This document shows positions 10,071-17,831 of a stretch of 36,819 nucleotides of DNA, in pieces. A program made the translations under genes and the position numbers. The notes beneath the pieces are model-generated. The model saw only the letters and a list, made by a program, of their open reading frames with translations. It was not told the DNA's origin and searched no databases. This DNA comes from Chitinophaga pinensis (GTDB taxonomy: Bacteria > Bacteroidota > Bacteroidia > Chitinophagales > Chitinophagaceae), in contig NZ_VOHS01000040.1 in assembly GCF_007896845.1 (NCBI RefSeq), forward strand, positions 1 to 36,819. Direction: 5' to 3'. Each line of letters starts with the position of its first letter. The stretch's first letter is position 1.

Positions 10071-10739
10071 TTATACTTTCTTTAAAGGTGGAAAATACAA
10101 CTCATCTCCCGGACGGATGGCATGAATACTGTTCAGGCCATTCACCCTTGCCACTTCCATGTAATAGGAAGCGTCTCCGTAGATACGATAAGCCATCATA
10201 GGAAGTGTATCGCCAGCTTTCACCGTCCTGATATGCGTCAGATCCGGCGATTCTTTGGCGGCTTTCTGCTTTTTGCCTTTGAAGTCTGTTGACTGGGCCA
10301 CTACCAGTTTCACTTCTGCCCGGAGGGCAGTACCATCAGCGTTAAAGAGTTTATAGTTGGTCGTGAAGCTGGTGCATACACCTCTGTATACAAGGTTACC
10401 CCAGCTTATTTTCAGATAGTTCGGCCGATGTACGGTCCCCTGATAGGAAAACATCAGGTATTTCAGACGATCAATATAGCGGTCTACCGACATACCATCC
10501 GGAATAGGGATGATGCCGGTACCATCCACAAGGAGGTCCAGATTAAAATCAGACTGGCCCATACCCTTAAAGATCTGGGTAGGGCTACTGGATCCGTCCT
10601 CTTTGGAAAGCTCATACTGAGCGGTATAGCTCAGAGAGTAACTGGACGGATTGATTGTTGCGGCGATAGTACCGAGCAGTTGATTCACACCTGCAGGATC
10701 GGCGTAAGCCGCTATCTGCAGTTTTTTGATCTGTCCCAT
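10071..10739 (-). CDS. LysM-containing tail/baseplate hub protein, 222 aa (Pvc7/Afp7-like)
   Basis: This type of protein connects tube and spike hub, in the role of T4 gp53/gp48-type proteins. Residues about 1-165 form the N-terminal beta-rich tail domain (INPSSYSLSYTAQYELSKED and LLVDGTGIIPIPDGMSVDRY). A LysM-like module at about 170-218 follows, with VKAGDTLPMMAYRIYGDASY, YMEVARVNGLNSIHAIRPGD and ELYFPP. Within particles the LysM fold is used for protein contacts and probably does not bind peptidoglycan. It starts 3 bp after the DUF5908 gene and ends 1 bp before the VgrG-like gene, in the usual tube-Pvc7-spike order. Confidence 0.88.
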   Translation of the reverse strand: MGQIKKLQIAAYADPAGVNQLLGTIAATINPSSYSLSYTAQYELSKEDGSSSPTQIFKGMGQSDFNLDLLVDGTGIIPIPDGMSVDRYIDRLKYLMFSYQGTVHRPNYLKISWGNLVYRGVCTSFTTNYKLFNADGTALRAEVKLVVAQSTDFKGKKQKAAKESPDLTHIRTVKAGDTLPMMAYRIYGDASYYMEVARVNGLNSIHAIRPGDELYFPPLKKV

Positions 10740-10742
10740 AGT

Positions 10743-10913
10743 TTATCGTTCGGCTTCGGTTTTCATCCTGTTCAGGATATTTTCCACACACTCTTTGATA
10801 ATGCCTTCTTTCCAGTGCCGGAGGCTCTTTTCATCAGGCAATACCGATGTTGTTTTTGCAGCATCGGAAGAGATGGTCACTTTAATGACTAATTCCCTTA
10901 TTTCAAGCGGCAT
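10743..10913 (-). CDS. DUF5908 family small eCIS protein, 56 aa
   Basis: A short gene easily missed by length filters. It begins at the ATG at 10913 and ends with TAA at 10743-10745. The product starts MPLEIRELVIKVTISSDAAK and ends in an amphipathic helix (GIIKECVENILNRMK). The opening P-x-E-I-R-E-L-V-I-K-V is the signature of DUF5908, a family of tiny proteins encoded in Bacteroidota eCIS clusters between tube and Pvc7 genes. It is spaced 6 bp from tube protein 2 and 3 bp from the LysM gene, so it is clearly part of the operon. Its function is unknown; a chaperone or tube-hub adaptor role is only inference. Confidence 0.85.
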   Translation of the reverse strand: MPLEIRELVIKVTISSDAAKTTSVLPDEKSLRHWKEGIIKECVENILNRMKTEAER

Positions 10914-10919
10914 TACAGA

Positions 10920-11363
10920 TCATTTGGTTGTTTCAAAATATTTATACGCCAGTTCAAGCGTCTCTATCACGATCTCCCCGACGCCCATGGCTTTTAAGCC
11001 GGAGACTTCCATTTTGACCGGGTAAACGCCGTAGAATTTCCATGAAGAAAGCGGTTTGCTCTTTTCATCAAGCAGCATCACCACAACGGTGGTGGGCTTG
11101 AAGGTAAAAGTGGAGAGGCTCTTTGTGACCCATTCTGTTACGACCGAGCCAATAAGCATTCCTCTCCGTAATACCAGGTTACTGTATTTAGGAGGGGAAG
11201 GGAGTTTATAAACGAATTGGTTTTCTCCCCCTTCCCTGACCTCTTCCGGCGATATGCTGACGGAAATACCGGTAACATCCTGAAAATTGCCTTCCTGCTT
11301 ACCTGGATAGCTGATGAAGTTTACTTTATAGTAAAACCCCACCGGTGGGTATGCGGGATCCAT
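10920..11363 (-). CDS. Tail tube protein 2, gp19-like, 147 aa (Pvc5/Afp5-like)
   Basis: A beta-barrel inner-tube protein of the T4 gp19/Hcp fold. It opens with PPVGFYYKVNFISYPGKQEG followed by NFQDVTGIS, the phage-tail-protein motif in which a beta strand leads into F-x-E/D-V-x-G-I/L. KYSNLVLRRGMLIGSVVTEW matches the conserved L-x-x-G segment of the family, and MGVGEIVIETLELAYKYFE the terminal strand. It follows tube protein 1 after 6 bp and is clearly diverged from it. In PVC/Afp-type systems such a second tube paralogue forms the ring joining tube and baseplate hub, which is the likely role here. Confidence 0.88.
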   Translation of the reverse strand: MDPAYPPVGFYYKVNFISYPGKQEGNFQDVTGISVSISPEEVREGGENQFVYKLPSPPKYSNLVLRRGMLIGSVVTEWVTKSLSTFTFKPTTVVVMLLDEKSKPLSSWKFYGVYPVKMEVSGLKAMGVGEIVIETLELAYKYFETTK

Positions 11364-11369
11364 AGGTTA

Positions 11370-11825
11370 CTATTCAGTAAGTGTTAAACCTTCATGCGCT
11401 ACTTCCATAGTCTCTACAGCTATTTCGTTAGCGTCAGATTTCATGTCAGTCACTGTGATCTTGCATGGGAATGCATTCTTCAGTGTCCAGCTCATTGCGA
11501 TATCCTGTTTCTCATCGAGCAGGCTCACAACGATATTGATACGTTTATAGGTATTCATGGTGATACCTTTATACTTATCCCACAGCGCTTTGTCTCCTTT
11601 GAAAATACCTTTCTTGAGAGTAACGTTGGAGAATTTCTGGATACCGGGCATTTTCACCGTTGAATAAACAGGGCTGCTGCCACCACGGTATTCTATGATC
11701 TGCGTTTCTGAAGATAATCCGGTTACTTCCTGGAATATCAGTTCAGCACCGTCCCACATGACCTTGAACGAAAATTTGACAAGAGGCCACGTGGACTGGG
11801 CCTGGGTAGAGCCGTCATCTGCCAT
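11370..11825 (-). CDS. Tail tube protein 1 (main inner tube), gp19-like, 151 aa
   Basis: Main inner-tube subunit, stacked as hexameric rings inside the sheath. It reads STWPLVKFSFKVMWDGAELI then FQEVTGLSSETQIIEYRGG and PGIQKFSNVTLKKGIFKGD, all classical landmarks of the phage tail protein/gp19 family seen in eCIS Pvc1/Pvc5 proteins. The C-terminus ends in a strand EIAVETMEVAHEGLTLTE. It lies 47 bp after the sheath gene, the longest gap within the operon, and 6 bp before tube protein 2. A high-copy structural gene following the sheath is the usual arrangement. Confidence 0.92.
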   Translation of the reverse strand: MADDGSTQAQSTWPLVKFSFKVMWDGAELIFQEVTGLSSETQIIEYRGGSSPVYSTVKMPGIQKFSNVTLKKGIFKGDKALWDKYKGITMNTYKRINIVVSLLDEKQDIAMSWTLKNAFPCKITVTDMKSDANEIAVETMEVAHEGLTLTE

Positions 11826-11872
11826 AGTTATAAGCTTTTAATAGTAAAATAATAGGTTATCAGTTTGTCAGA

Positions 11873-13375
11873 TTAAGATTGCTGCATCATCTGCTGGAAT
11901 GTGATCACGATAAACTCCGCAGGTCTTACAATGGCAACCCTTACGGTGATCAGCATTTTACCATCGAGGATGTCTTGTGGTGTCATGGTAGAACCAAGAC
12001 CCAGCTGTACGTCGTAAGCCTGTTCAGGAGCAGCTCCTGCCAGTGCGCCCTGTTTCCAGAGGTTGTTCAGGAAGTTGTCGATCATCGCTTTTACGGTCAC
12101 CCAGGTAGTCGCATCATTTGGCTCGAACACATAAGTACGTGCTGCCAGTTTAATGGACTGTTCGATCATGATGAGGGTACGGCGTACGTTAATATAACGC
12201 CAGTCCTGGCTGTTACCGTCCAGTGTTCTGCCACCCCAGATCAGTGTACCTACACCGGGGAAAGGACGGATCACGTTGATGGATTTACCAGCCAGTACGT
12301 CAACGTTCAGTTGTTTCTGTTCATCGGCAGAAATGTTCACTGCAGGTGCATTGACCATACTGATAGATACGTTGGCGGGTGATTTCCATACACCACGGGA
12401 GCTGTCTACCAGTGTGTAGATACCGGCAATAGCGCCACTCGGAGGCAGTTCATTCAGCGTAGAGCGGATCTCTTCCAGAATACTGTTGTATACCGGGCTG
12501 GATGCTTTGAGTGACTGGTGATAATTCTTCTTTGCATTGGCGTCAGGCGTAGCGATCGCTTTATAAGCCGTTACTACCTGTTTTGCCAGATCTTCCGGTA
12601 ACAAGGTACCCAGATCAACAGCTGCGTCAAGGTTTTCGAAGTCAACTTCTGTACCCTGTACGATGGCTGTTTTCAACCATGGATAGTACGCTGCACCGTA
12701 GTTCAGTGCGTTAATGCCGATCTTGTCTCTGAAGCTGGCTACGACACTGTCTGTGGTATCAGTAGGACCTTGTTTTGCAAGATCGAAGATGCCAAAGCGG
12801 CTCTGCGTTTTCGCGCAGTGTGCCAGTACTTTTGTGTAGACAGTATTGTAGGCTGCTTCTCCCAGTGCGATAGCATCAGGAATCGCTACCAGGGTCGGCT
12901 CAAACTCTTTCTCCAGCAACAGCAGGATGTCCGGTTTGGTGTCAGACCCGATAAAGTCGTCGAGAGAGATCTCGAGACCGTCCGGCTTATCGCCATAGGT
13001 GCCTACAGAGACGATGTAACAGTTACTGCCGCCGTTGGCGTAGAACAGGCGGATACTGTTGTACAGATAGAAAGTGTTCTTTTCTTTGATCTGTACAATT
13101 TTTGGAGCGCCGTTGATGATAAAGGTTTCGCCTTTATAGTCAGCGGCCGGATCAGCAATGCTGAACTTAGGTTGGAAGCCTGCGCCAAAGAGTTCCACAA
13201 ATTCCGCGAAGGAAGTGACACGAGTTGGTTTTTGCAGAAGCGACTTACCAAACCGTTCGGCTTTTTGTGTGTAGCCGATAAAGACGGGAACTGCTGTTTC
13301 GACGGCGACGGCAGAACTGGGGAAGGCGTTTTTTTCCTCTATATAAACGCCCGGAGTCATGAGTGTTGAAGCCAT
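11873..13375 (-). CDS. Contractile sheath protein, 500 aa (Pvc2-4/Afp2-4-like)
   Basis: Contractile sheath subunit that stores and releases energy for firing. The N-terminus MTPGVYIEEKNAFPSSAVAV and VETAVPVFIGYTQKAERFG are the hallmark of eCIS and phage sheath proteins. The C-terminal third contains NVIRPFPGVGTLIWGGRTLD, WRYINVRRTLIMIEQSIKLA and ending strands RVAIVRPAEFIVITFQQMMQ, which form the handshake mesh in the folded sheath. Only one sheath gene is visible, whereas PVC and Afp carry several. A single, fused-type sheath rather than separate TssB and TssC argues against a canonical type VI system. Confidence 0.96.
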   Translation of the reverse strand: MASTLMTPGVYIEEKNAFPSSAVAVETAVPVFIGYTQKAERFGKSLLQKPTRVTSFAEFVELFGAGFQPKFSIADPAADYKGETFIINGAPKIVQIKEKNTFYLYNSIRLFYANGGSNCYIVSVGTYGDKPDGLEISLDDFIGSDTKPDILLLLEKEFEPTLVAIPDAIALGEAAYNTVYTKVLAHCAKTQSRFGIFDLAKQGPTDTTDSVVASFRDKIGINALNYGAAYYPWLKTAIVQGTEVDFENLDAAVDLGTLLPEDLAKQVVTAYKAIATPDANAKKNYHQSLKASSPVYNSILEEIRSTLNELPPSGAIAGIYTLVDSSRGVWKSPANVSISMVNAPAVNISADEQKQLNVDVLAGKSINVIRPFPGVGTLIWGGRTLDGNSQDWRYINVRRTLIMIEQSIKLAARTYVFEPNDATTWVTVKAMIDNFLNNLWKQGALAGAAPEQAYDVQLGLGSTMTPQDILDGKMLITVRVAIVRPAEFIVITFQQMMQQS

Positions 13376-13393
13376 AGCTGTGCGGATTTGAGT

Positions 13394-14203
13394 TTAGTAT
13401 AAAAAGATTTCAGAGTATGCCTGAGTGTGGTCGTATACGGCTGTACCTGCTGCGGAAACAGCGGTGATATCAGGAGATGGTAATACCTGGATGATGGTCC
13501 GGTGTGGCTCACTGTCACCTCCGCCCGCTACGAGCTGAAAGGTATATGCTGATCGCTGAGATAACGTTAACGCCTGTTCGGAAATAAGTGTATATACACG
13601 TTTCCCGTCGGGCAGATCTATCAGTTGCGGTGCGGCAAATTGTATACTACCACGGGCATCTACAATGGATGGTTTGGCAAGCGACGCGAGATCGTTGCTC
13701 ATCAGGAAGTAAGACCACCTTGTTGCCTTTGCGGCGAAGCTGATTTCATATGCCGGCAGCAGATCAGGCGTGAATGTAAGTGCTATTCTGGCAAACGGAC
13801 GGGCAGAGACACCTCCATTGCCCGTCGCTGCGGGGATGAGATCATCCGCAGAAACAAGCGCCTGCCTGTGCAATTTACCCGAAGCATATTCACGCTGATT
13901 GCTGAAAAATAACATTGTTCCGGGGACATCCGTTTGCTGTAATGCAGTGTAGTTATAGAAATACTTGTCCTGCAGATGTAACTCGAAAAGCAGCGAAACA
14001 CGCTCCTGTAATAGGGTCTGCCGATCAGTACCGGCGGCATTAAAGAGCACGACGATCCTGTCCGGCAATCTGCGGAATAGTAAACCATAACGCCGCATTT
14101 CTGTTGCTGTTTGTTGAGGCAGAAGCAAGCGCAGGTCCCTGAAACAATTATCAGCAAAGTAGCTGTGACGGAAATAAATCTCCGTCAGCAAAGCAAATCC
14201 CAT
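13394..14203 (-). CDS. Unrecognised eCIS-associated protein, 269 aa
   Basis: No named family is recognised. It begins GFALLTEIYFRHSYFADNCF and RDLRLLLPQQTATEMRRYGL, then appears as a beta-rich domain, with an Ala/Pro-rich linker around residue 125 and a C-terminal section LVAGGGDSEPHRTIIQVLPS. There is no signal peptide and no membrane helix. It is 12 bp after the DUF4255 gene and 18 bp before the sheath, so it is co-transcribed at the head of the operon. Its position next to the cap gene suggests a tail-terminal, adaptor or surface-attachment protein. This is inference from location only. Confidence 0.65.
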   Translation of the reverse strand: MGFALLTEIYFRHSYFADNCFRDLRLLLPQQTATEMRRYGLLFRRLPDRIVVLFNAAGTDRQTLLQERVSLLFELHLQDKYFYNYTALQQTDVPGTMLFFSNQREYASGKLHRQALVSADDLIPAATGNGGVSARPFARIALTFTPDLLPAYEISFAAKATRWSYFLMSNDLASLAKPSIVDARGSIQFAAPQLIDLPDGKRVYTLISEQALTLSQRSAYTFQLVAGGGDSEPHRTIIQVLPSPDITAVSAAGTAVYDHTQAYSEIFLY

Positions 14204-14215
14204 TACTGTAATTGT

Positions 14216-14788
14216 TTACAGAAGTTTATCGTTAGTTGAAATATCCGATACAGATGGCCTGTATTCTCTGATAATACTGTCATCGAAAGTGAGCATGCGC
14301 ATCTTGTATACGACCGAAGGCATATACTTTGCGCCAAGCGTGGCCCACAGATTGTTTAAGCGATCTGTACCCATGCTCTCCATCTCAAAGACAAGCTTAT
14401 CAATACGTGGATCCAATGATGGTGTGTTGTCGGATGTAAGCACATTGCGCGACTGGAAATAAGCCATGATAAAGGAGATAAATCGCAATGCTTCCGCATA
14501 GTTGTTAGCGGTAAAATATGCCGAAAACAGCACATACAGGTTGATGCATACAGGCGGCGTTGTCTTTGCCTGTACCAGTCCTGCATTGTAGCCGGGCACA
14601 CCTTTCCCTAACGCCTCCTTCTCAATGTTGATCAGCGTTACAAGTACTTTATTTTCACCCTGCACAGCGACACTACCATCCTGGTTCACTATACCGGATA
14701 GTATTACTTTGTCCTCGTTCACATGCAACTGCCTTCGAAAGTGATTATTGATCACTTCTGTGATGCATGAAAGGGTTTCGTAAATCAT
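14216..14788 (-). CDS. DUF4255 (Pvc16-like) tail cap/terminator protein, 190 aa; first gene of the eCIS operon
   Basis: DUF4255/Pvc16 proteins cap the distal end of the tube and sheath, and in AlgoCIS-type systems act in termination or anchoring. The opening MIYETLSCITEVINNHFRRQ, a following ISLVNIE-like segment (NKVLVTLINIEKEALGKGVP), and CINLYVLFSAYFTANNYAEALRFI (residues about 77-100) followed by an FFQ-like MAYFQSRNV are characteristic. It ends near LPSVVYKMRMLTFDD-like sequence. It is the first gene of the minus-strand operon, with a 301-bp divergent intergenic region upstream. Confidence 0.9.
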   Translation of the reverse strand: MIYETLSCITEVINNHFRRQLHVNEDKVILSGIVNQDGSVAVQGENKVLVTLINIEKEALGKGVPGYNAGLVQAKTTPPVCINLYVLFSAYFTANNYAEALRFISFIMAYFQSRNVLTSDNTPSLDPRIDKLVFEMESMGTDRLNNLWATLGAKYMPSVVYKMRMLTFDDSIIREYRPSVSDISTNDKLL

Positions 14789-15089
14789 ATGGCTAAATTT
14801 TCTCAGGAAGTACTCAGCTCAGCTGAGGCGCACATGTGTTACCAGAGGCAATGCACAATGTTTTCTTTATAAATGATGCAACGTTCATTCTTTACGTTGG
14901 TCTGATCTCCGGATATACCGGGCGGATAGTTAGGGTGCCAGGATCTTTTAACGGATAATGTTTTTCCTATTGATGCACAAGATAGTAGTTAAATGAAATT
15001 GAAAAAATTTTTTTTACATGAATAATTAGCTATTTTTTAAAAATTATTATTACTCTTGCTCTCGCGTTGTCAGGTAAATCTCAATTCTT
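14789..15089. promoter_or_regulatory. Divergent intergenic region between eCIS operon and GH18-like gene
   Basis: This 301-bp region must hold promoters for the eCIS operon (minus) and the GH18-like gene (plus). It includes a strongly AT-rich block at about 14990-15060 with runs of A and T. A near match to the Bacteroidota -7 element, TACTCTTG at 15051-15058 (one mismatch to TAnnTTTG), lies about 32 bp before the plus-strand start. No perfect -7 match was found for the minus strand. No hairpin or riboswitch is evident. Confidence 0.3.
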
Positions 15090-17177
15090 ATGTACTCCCT
15101 TTTCAAAAATATCATTGGGATATTTTTGTTCCTCTTTATCTTTTTATTTACCGGGACGAAAATATACGCTAATGATGTACATACTTTCAGGTATGATACT
15201 ACGCTACCAAAGACAATCAATCTGCCGGCCTTCCAGAAAGACACCACAGGAAAGGTAAAGTTGCTGCAGAAAATTGTTGCTGCCTTACAATTCAGGCGGA
15301 ATGCCCGGGCGCGTGAACAACAACGTGTGATCACTATTATCAGAACAGTGATGGCTGATTCCATGGTCGCTACTGCTGCGGATATCAAAAAACTGAATGC
15401 TGAGTTATCGCTACAGCAGAACCAGCATTTTGACTCCCTGCGCGCACTGATAGACAAGATCATGTCCCGGCCTGATCCGGTCCCCGCTACTGATAATACA
15501 GAGGAAGAGCCTATTGATACACCCGTCGCTCCTGTCTCCGAGGCAGACGTGACAGCACTCATTAATAAGATCATTCCCATTCTGCAACAGAAAGAAGTAG
15601 AAGAAAGAGACAGCGCTGCACAACAGCAACGATTACAAAAGATCCGCGCACTTTACGGGCGTGCTTCTGATAAGGTAGATACACTGCCTGTCAATGATTC
15701 TATCGGCAAGACCTATACACTGCAACTGGGGCATAAAGCAGCGGTTATCGGTATCCATCCCTACTGGATGAGCGATAAGTTCCTGCACTATAATTATACA
15801 ACGATCAGCGAAGCAAACTATTACGGTTACACGACTTCTGTAAATGCAGGCCGTATACCAGATTCGTTGCAGTTCTTCAATCTGGCCAACAATCGCACCT
15901 TCACCTTTTACGAAACAGATGCTGCCCGTATTGATGCGTTATTAAAAGATGAAACATCCCAGCTACACTGTATAGACTCACTCCTGCTCCTGTTACAACG
16001 CTATCATGCGGAAGGTGTAAATATATGGCTGGGTGGTTTGAATGGTAAACAACGAAGCGCTTTTACAAGCTTTATCGGTCTGCTGTATAACAACCTGACC
16101 AGTGCTCATCCACAATACCGTCTGACCATTACAATACCTCCTTTCGATGACGCTGCGGCATATGATCTGCGGGCCCTGAACGGTTTTACAACACATTTCC
16201 TTGTAGACTTTACAAAGGCCGGCGGCACAACTGCGGGTCCTTTATCTCCCATGAAAGGTGATGCCAGAAAGGCTATCGAGCCAGTCATCTCCCGGTTGCT
16301 CAATCAACAGATCCCTCCCTCCAGATTCATCCTGCTGTTATCGTATTATGGCACGGAATGGAAAAAAGGTGCCGATGGCCGGGATCTGTTCACCCGTTAT
16401 ATATCTTATAGCGATATTAAAAAACGCTACCCTTCAGATACTTCTGTATACTACGATGAAGACGCCATAGCCGCTGTCATCAGAGAGAAAGATGCGGCGG
16501 GTACTGTTACATCAGAAATATGGTTTGACAATGCCAGCACCCTTGATGTGAAATATGATTTTATCCTGAATACGGGTCTGGGAGGCGTCGCAGTATGGCC
16601 TTTGGGAGCAGACGATGGTTATGGAGAATTGTGGGACGTGCTGACAGATAAGTTTGTGAGTATTGACACCACCTTCCTTGCCACTGTTCCGCTGGTACCT
16701 GTAACAGAACCGACATTATCGTGGTGGGGTAAACTGGTGCAAAAACTCCGGCATGAAGCACATGTATTAAAACTGATGTTCACCGACCCCTGCCAGCTGG
16801 ATGCTGAAAACAGACATGGACATAACGATGATACTTTCTTTGTATGGCTTACCTTATTCCTGCTGTTTATTACGCTTTTGATCGGTTTTCTGTATGCTTA
16901 CAATCTGAGAATGAAGGGAACTGCATGGAAGTGGAGAAAAACAATGCTCCGTGTATTGGTAGGTTCTGTATTTGTAACTGCATTTTTTGCTATTGCGGCA
17001 GGCTTTCTTAACAGGGACGTACCATTTGGCATTACGCCGAATATGACCGCAGGAGCCAGATGCGTCACTATCCCAATGTTAGACGCATTGTTGATCTTTG
17101 CCGCAGGTATAGGTCTGGGTATGCTGATTATGAGATTGCTGATACGTCCTTTACTGACGCACGAGGATAAGCCTTAA
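15090..17177 (+). CDS. Membrane-anchored GH18-fold protein with degenerate active site, 695 aa
   Basis: Residues 1-27 form a signal peptide or N-terminal membrane helix (IIGIFLFLFIFLFTGTKIYA). Residues about 55-190 are helical and Gln/Arg/Lys-rich, probably coiled coil. Residues about 215-525 look like a GH18 TIM barrel, with IGIHPYWMSDK, a later LLSYYGTEW and the family-typical C-terminal strand YDFILNTGLGGVAVWPLGAD. The catalytic DxxDxDxE position reads EGVNIWLGG (residues 308-316), so the proton-donor Glu and the Asp residues are absent and chitinase activity is unlikely. Three C-terminal membrane helices follow (about 583-605, 619-640, 662-684). It is divergent from the eCIS operon and convergent with the DUF4157 gene, with overlapping stops. 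It could be a cell-wall-contact or anchoring protein; the role is inferred. Confidence 0.75.
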   Translation: MYSLFKNIIGIFLFLFIFLFTGTKIYANDVHTFRYDTTLPKTINLPAFQKDTTGKVKLLQKIVAALQFRRNARAREQQRVITIIRTVMADSMVATAADIKKLNAELSLQQNQHFDSLRALIDKIMSRPDPVPATDNTEEEPIDTPVAPVSEADVTALINKIIPILQQKEVEERDSAAQQQRLQKIRALYGRASDKVDTLPVNDSIGKTYTLQLGHKAAVIGIHPYWMSDKFLHYNYTTISEANYYGYTTSVNAGRIPDSLQFFNLANNRTFTFYETDAARIDALLKDETSQLHCIDSLLLLLQRYHAEGVNIWLGGLNGKQRSAFTSFIGLLYNNLTSAHPQYRLTITIPPFDDAAAYDLRALNGFTTHFLVDFTKAGGTTAGPLSPMKGDARKAIEPVISRLLNQQIPPSRFILLLSYYGTEWKKGADGRDLFTRYISYSDIKKRYPSDTSVYYDEDAIAAVIREKDAAGTVTSEIWFDNASTLDVKYDFILNTGLGGVAVWPLGADDGYGELWDVLTDKFVSIDTTFLATVPLVPVTEPTLSWWGKLVQKLRHEAHVLKLMFTDPCQLDAENRHGHNDDTFFVWLTLFLLFITLLIGFLYAYNLRMKGTAWKWRKTMLRVLVGSVFVTAFFAIAAGFLNRDVPFGITPNMTAGARCVTIPMLDALLIFAAGIGLGMLIMRLLIRPLLTHEDKP

Positions 17178-17776
17178 CCCTGTTGCAGACTTTTCTGTCC
17201 CATGACGTCGGCTTCTGTTTCCAGAGAGGGATCATCATTAACAGGCACGCTTTCTTTCAATTGCGTAGTAGCCTGTACCCTTCCCTGTTTCTGTTGTACA
17301 ACATGCCAGGCTTCATGGGGCAGGTGCTGTTCCTGTCCCGGTGCAACGTGGATATCCGTACCCTGAGCATATGCATGGGCATTCAGCTGTGCAGGCTGGG
17401 AAGAATTATAATGCACCTTCACATCAGACATATCCATGCCTGAAAGATTTTCTACACCTGACTTAAGCTGGTCAGGCATCCCTGTTTCATTGGCCTTCAG
17501 TTGAACGGCCGGTTTAGCCTGTACCAGCAACTCTTCCTCTATAGCAGCCATCTGTGCAGGCAGTTCATCCTCCATGGATGCCAGCTGAGCAGGTAGCTCC
17601 TCTTCCATAGCCGCCATCTGAGCGGGCATTTCTTCTTCCGGAAGTGATTGTTGCTGAACAGGTTCGCTCTTCAGACGGGCTTCCACCGCTTTACGCTGGA
17701 TACCTTGAGAAGACATGTTAGCGGCATTGGCGCGCGTAGCATTTTGTTCGCGCTCACTGTGATAAGTTTGTGTCAT
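17174..17776 (-). CDS. DUF4157 protein with HExxH motif, candidate eCIS cargo, 200 aa
   Basis: DUF4157 is a metalloprotease-like domain repeatedly found near eCIS clusters and fused to their cargo proteins. Residues 98-195 match it: LKSGVENLSGMDMSDVKVHY, HAYAQGTDIHVAPGQEQHLP and HEAWHVVQQ (H154, E155, H158), then LETEADVMG near residues 185-193 as the expected place of a third metal ligand. Residues 1-45 are polar and probably disordered. Residues 47-86 hold about 3.5 copies of an acidic 11-residue repeat of form EEELPAQxAAM. There is no signal peptide and no separate toxin domain, so it is shorter than many DUF4157 proteins. The stop TTA overlaps the stop of the convergent GH18-like gene. 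Cargo status is inferred from family and neighbourhood. Confidence 0.82.
   Translation of the reverse strand: MTQTYHSEREQNATRANAANMSSQGIQRKAVEARLKSEPVQQQSLPEEEMPAQMAAMEEELPAQLASMEDELPAQMAAIEEELLVQAKPAVQLKANETGMPDQLKSGVENLSGMDMSDVKVHYNSSQPAQLNAHAYAQGTDIHVAPGQEQHLPHEAWHVVQQKQGRVQATTQLKESVPVNDDPSLETEADVMGQKSLQQG
17519..17638 (-). repeat. 33-bp tandem repeat encoding an 11-aa acidic PAQ repeat
   Basis: Within the DUF4157 gene, residues 47-86 are EEEMPAQMAAM, EEELPAQLASM, EDELPAQMAAI and a partial EEELLVQ. The repeat unit is 33 bp and copies differ at several positions, so it is a diverged tandem array and not a recent exact expansion. It forms a predicted helical, negatively charged spacer before the metalloprotease-like domain. 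Confidence 0.85.
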
Positions 17777-17831
17777 AAAAGAGGGTTAAGGACCGGGAAA
17801 AGTTACAGCTTTTTCGCCGCATTGTGCAAGA

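Noticed and set aside
9683..10201. 172-aa plus-strand frame
   Set aside because: It lies antisense to the VgrG-like and LysM genes and has no family likeness; a shadow frame.
1..14788. Type VI secretion system or prophage
   Set aside because: VgrG-, PAAR- and gp25-like genes occur in these too, but there is one unsplit sheath, a DUF4255 cap, DUF5908 and a tape measure start, with no TssJLM and no head, portal or terminase genes in the window.
14813..14827. Short palindrome CTCAGCTGAG near the eCIS start
   Set aside because: Ten bases only, without a wider dyad or second copy; expected by chance.
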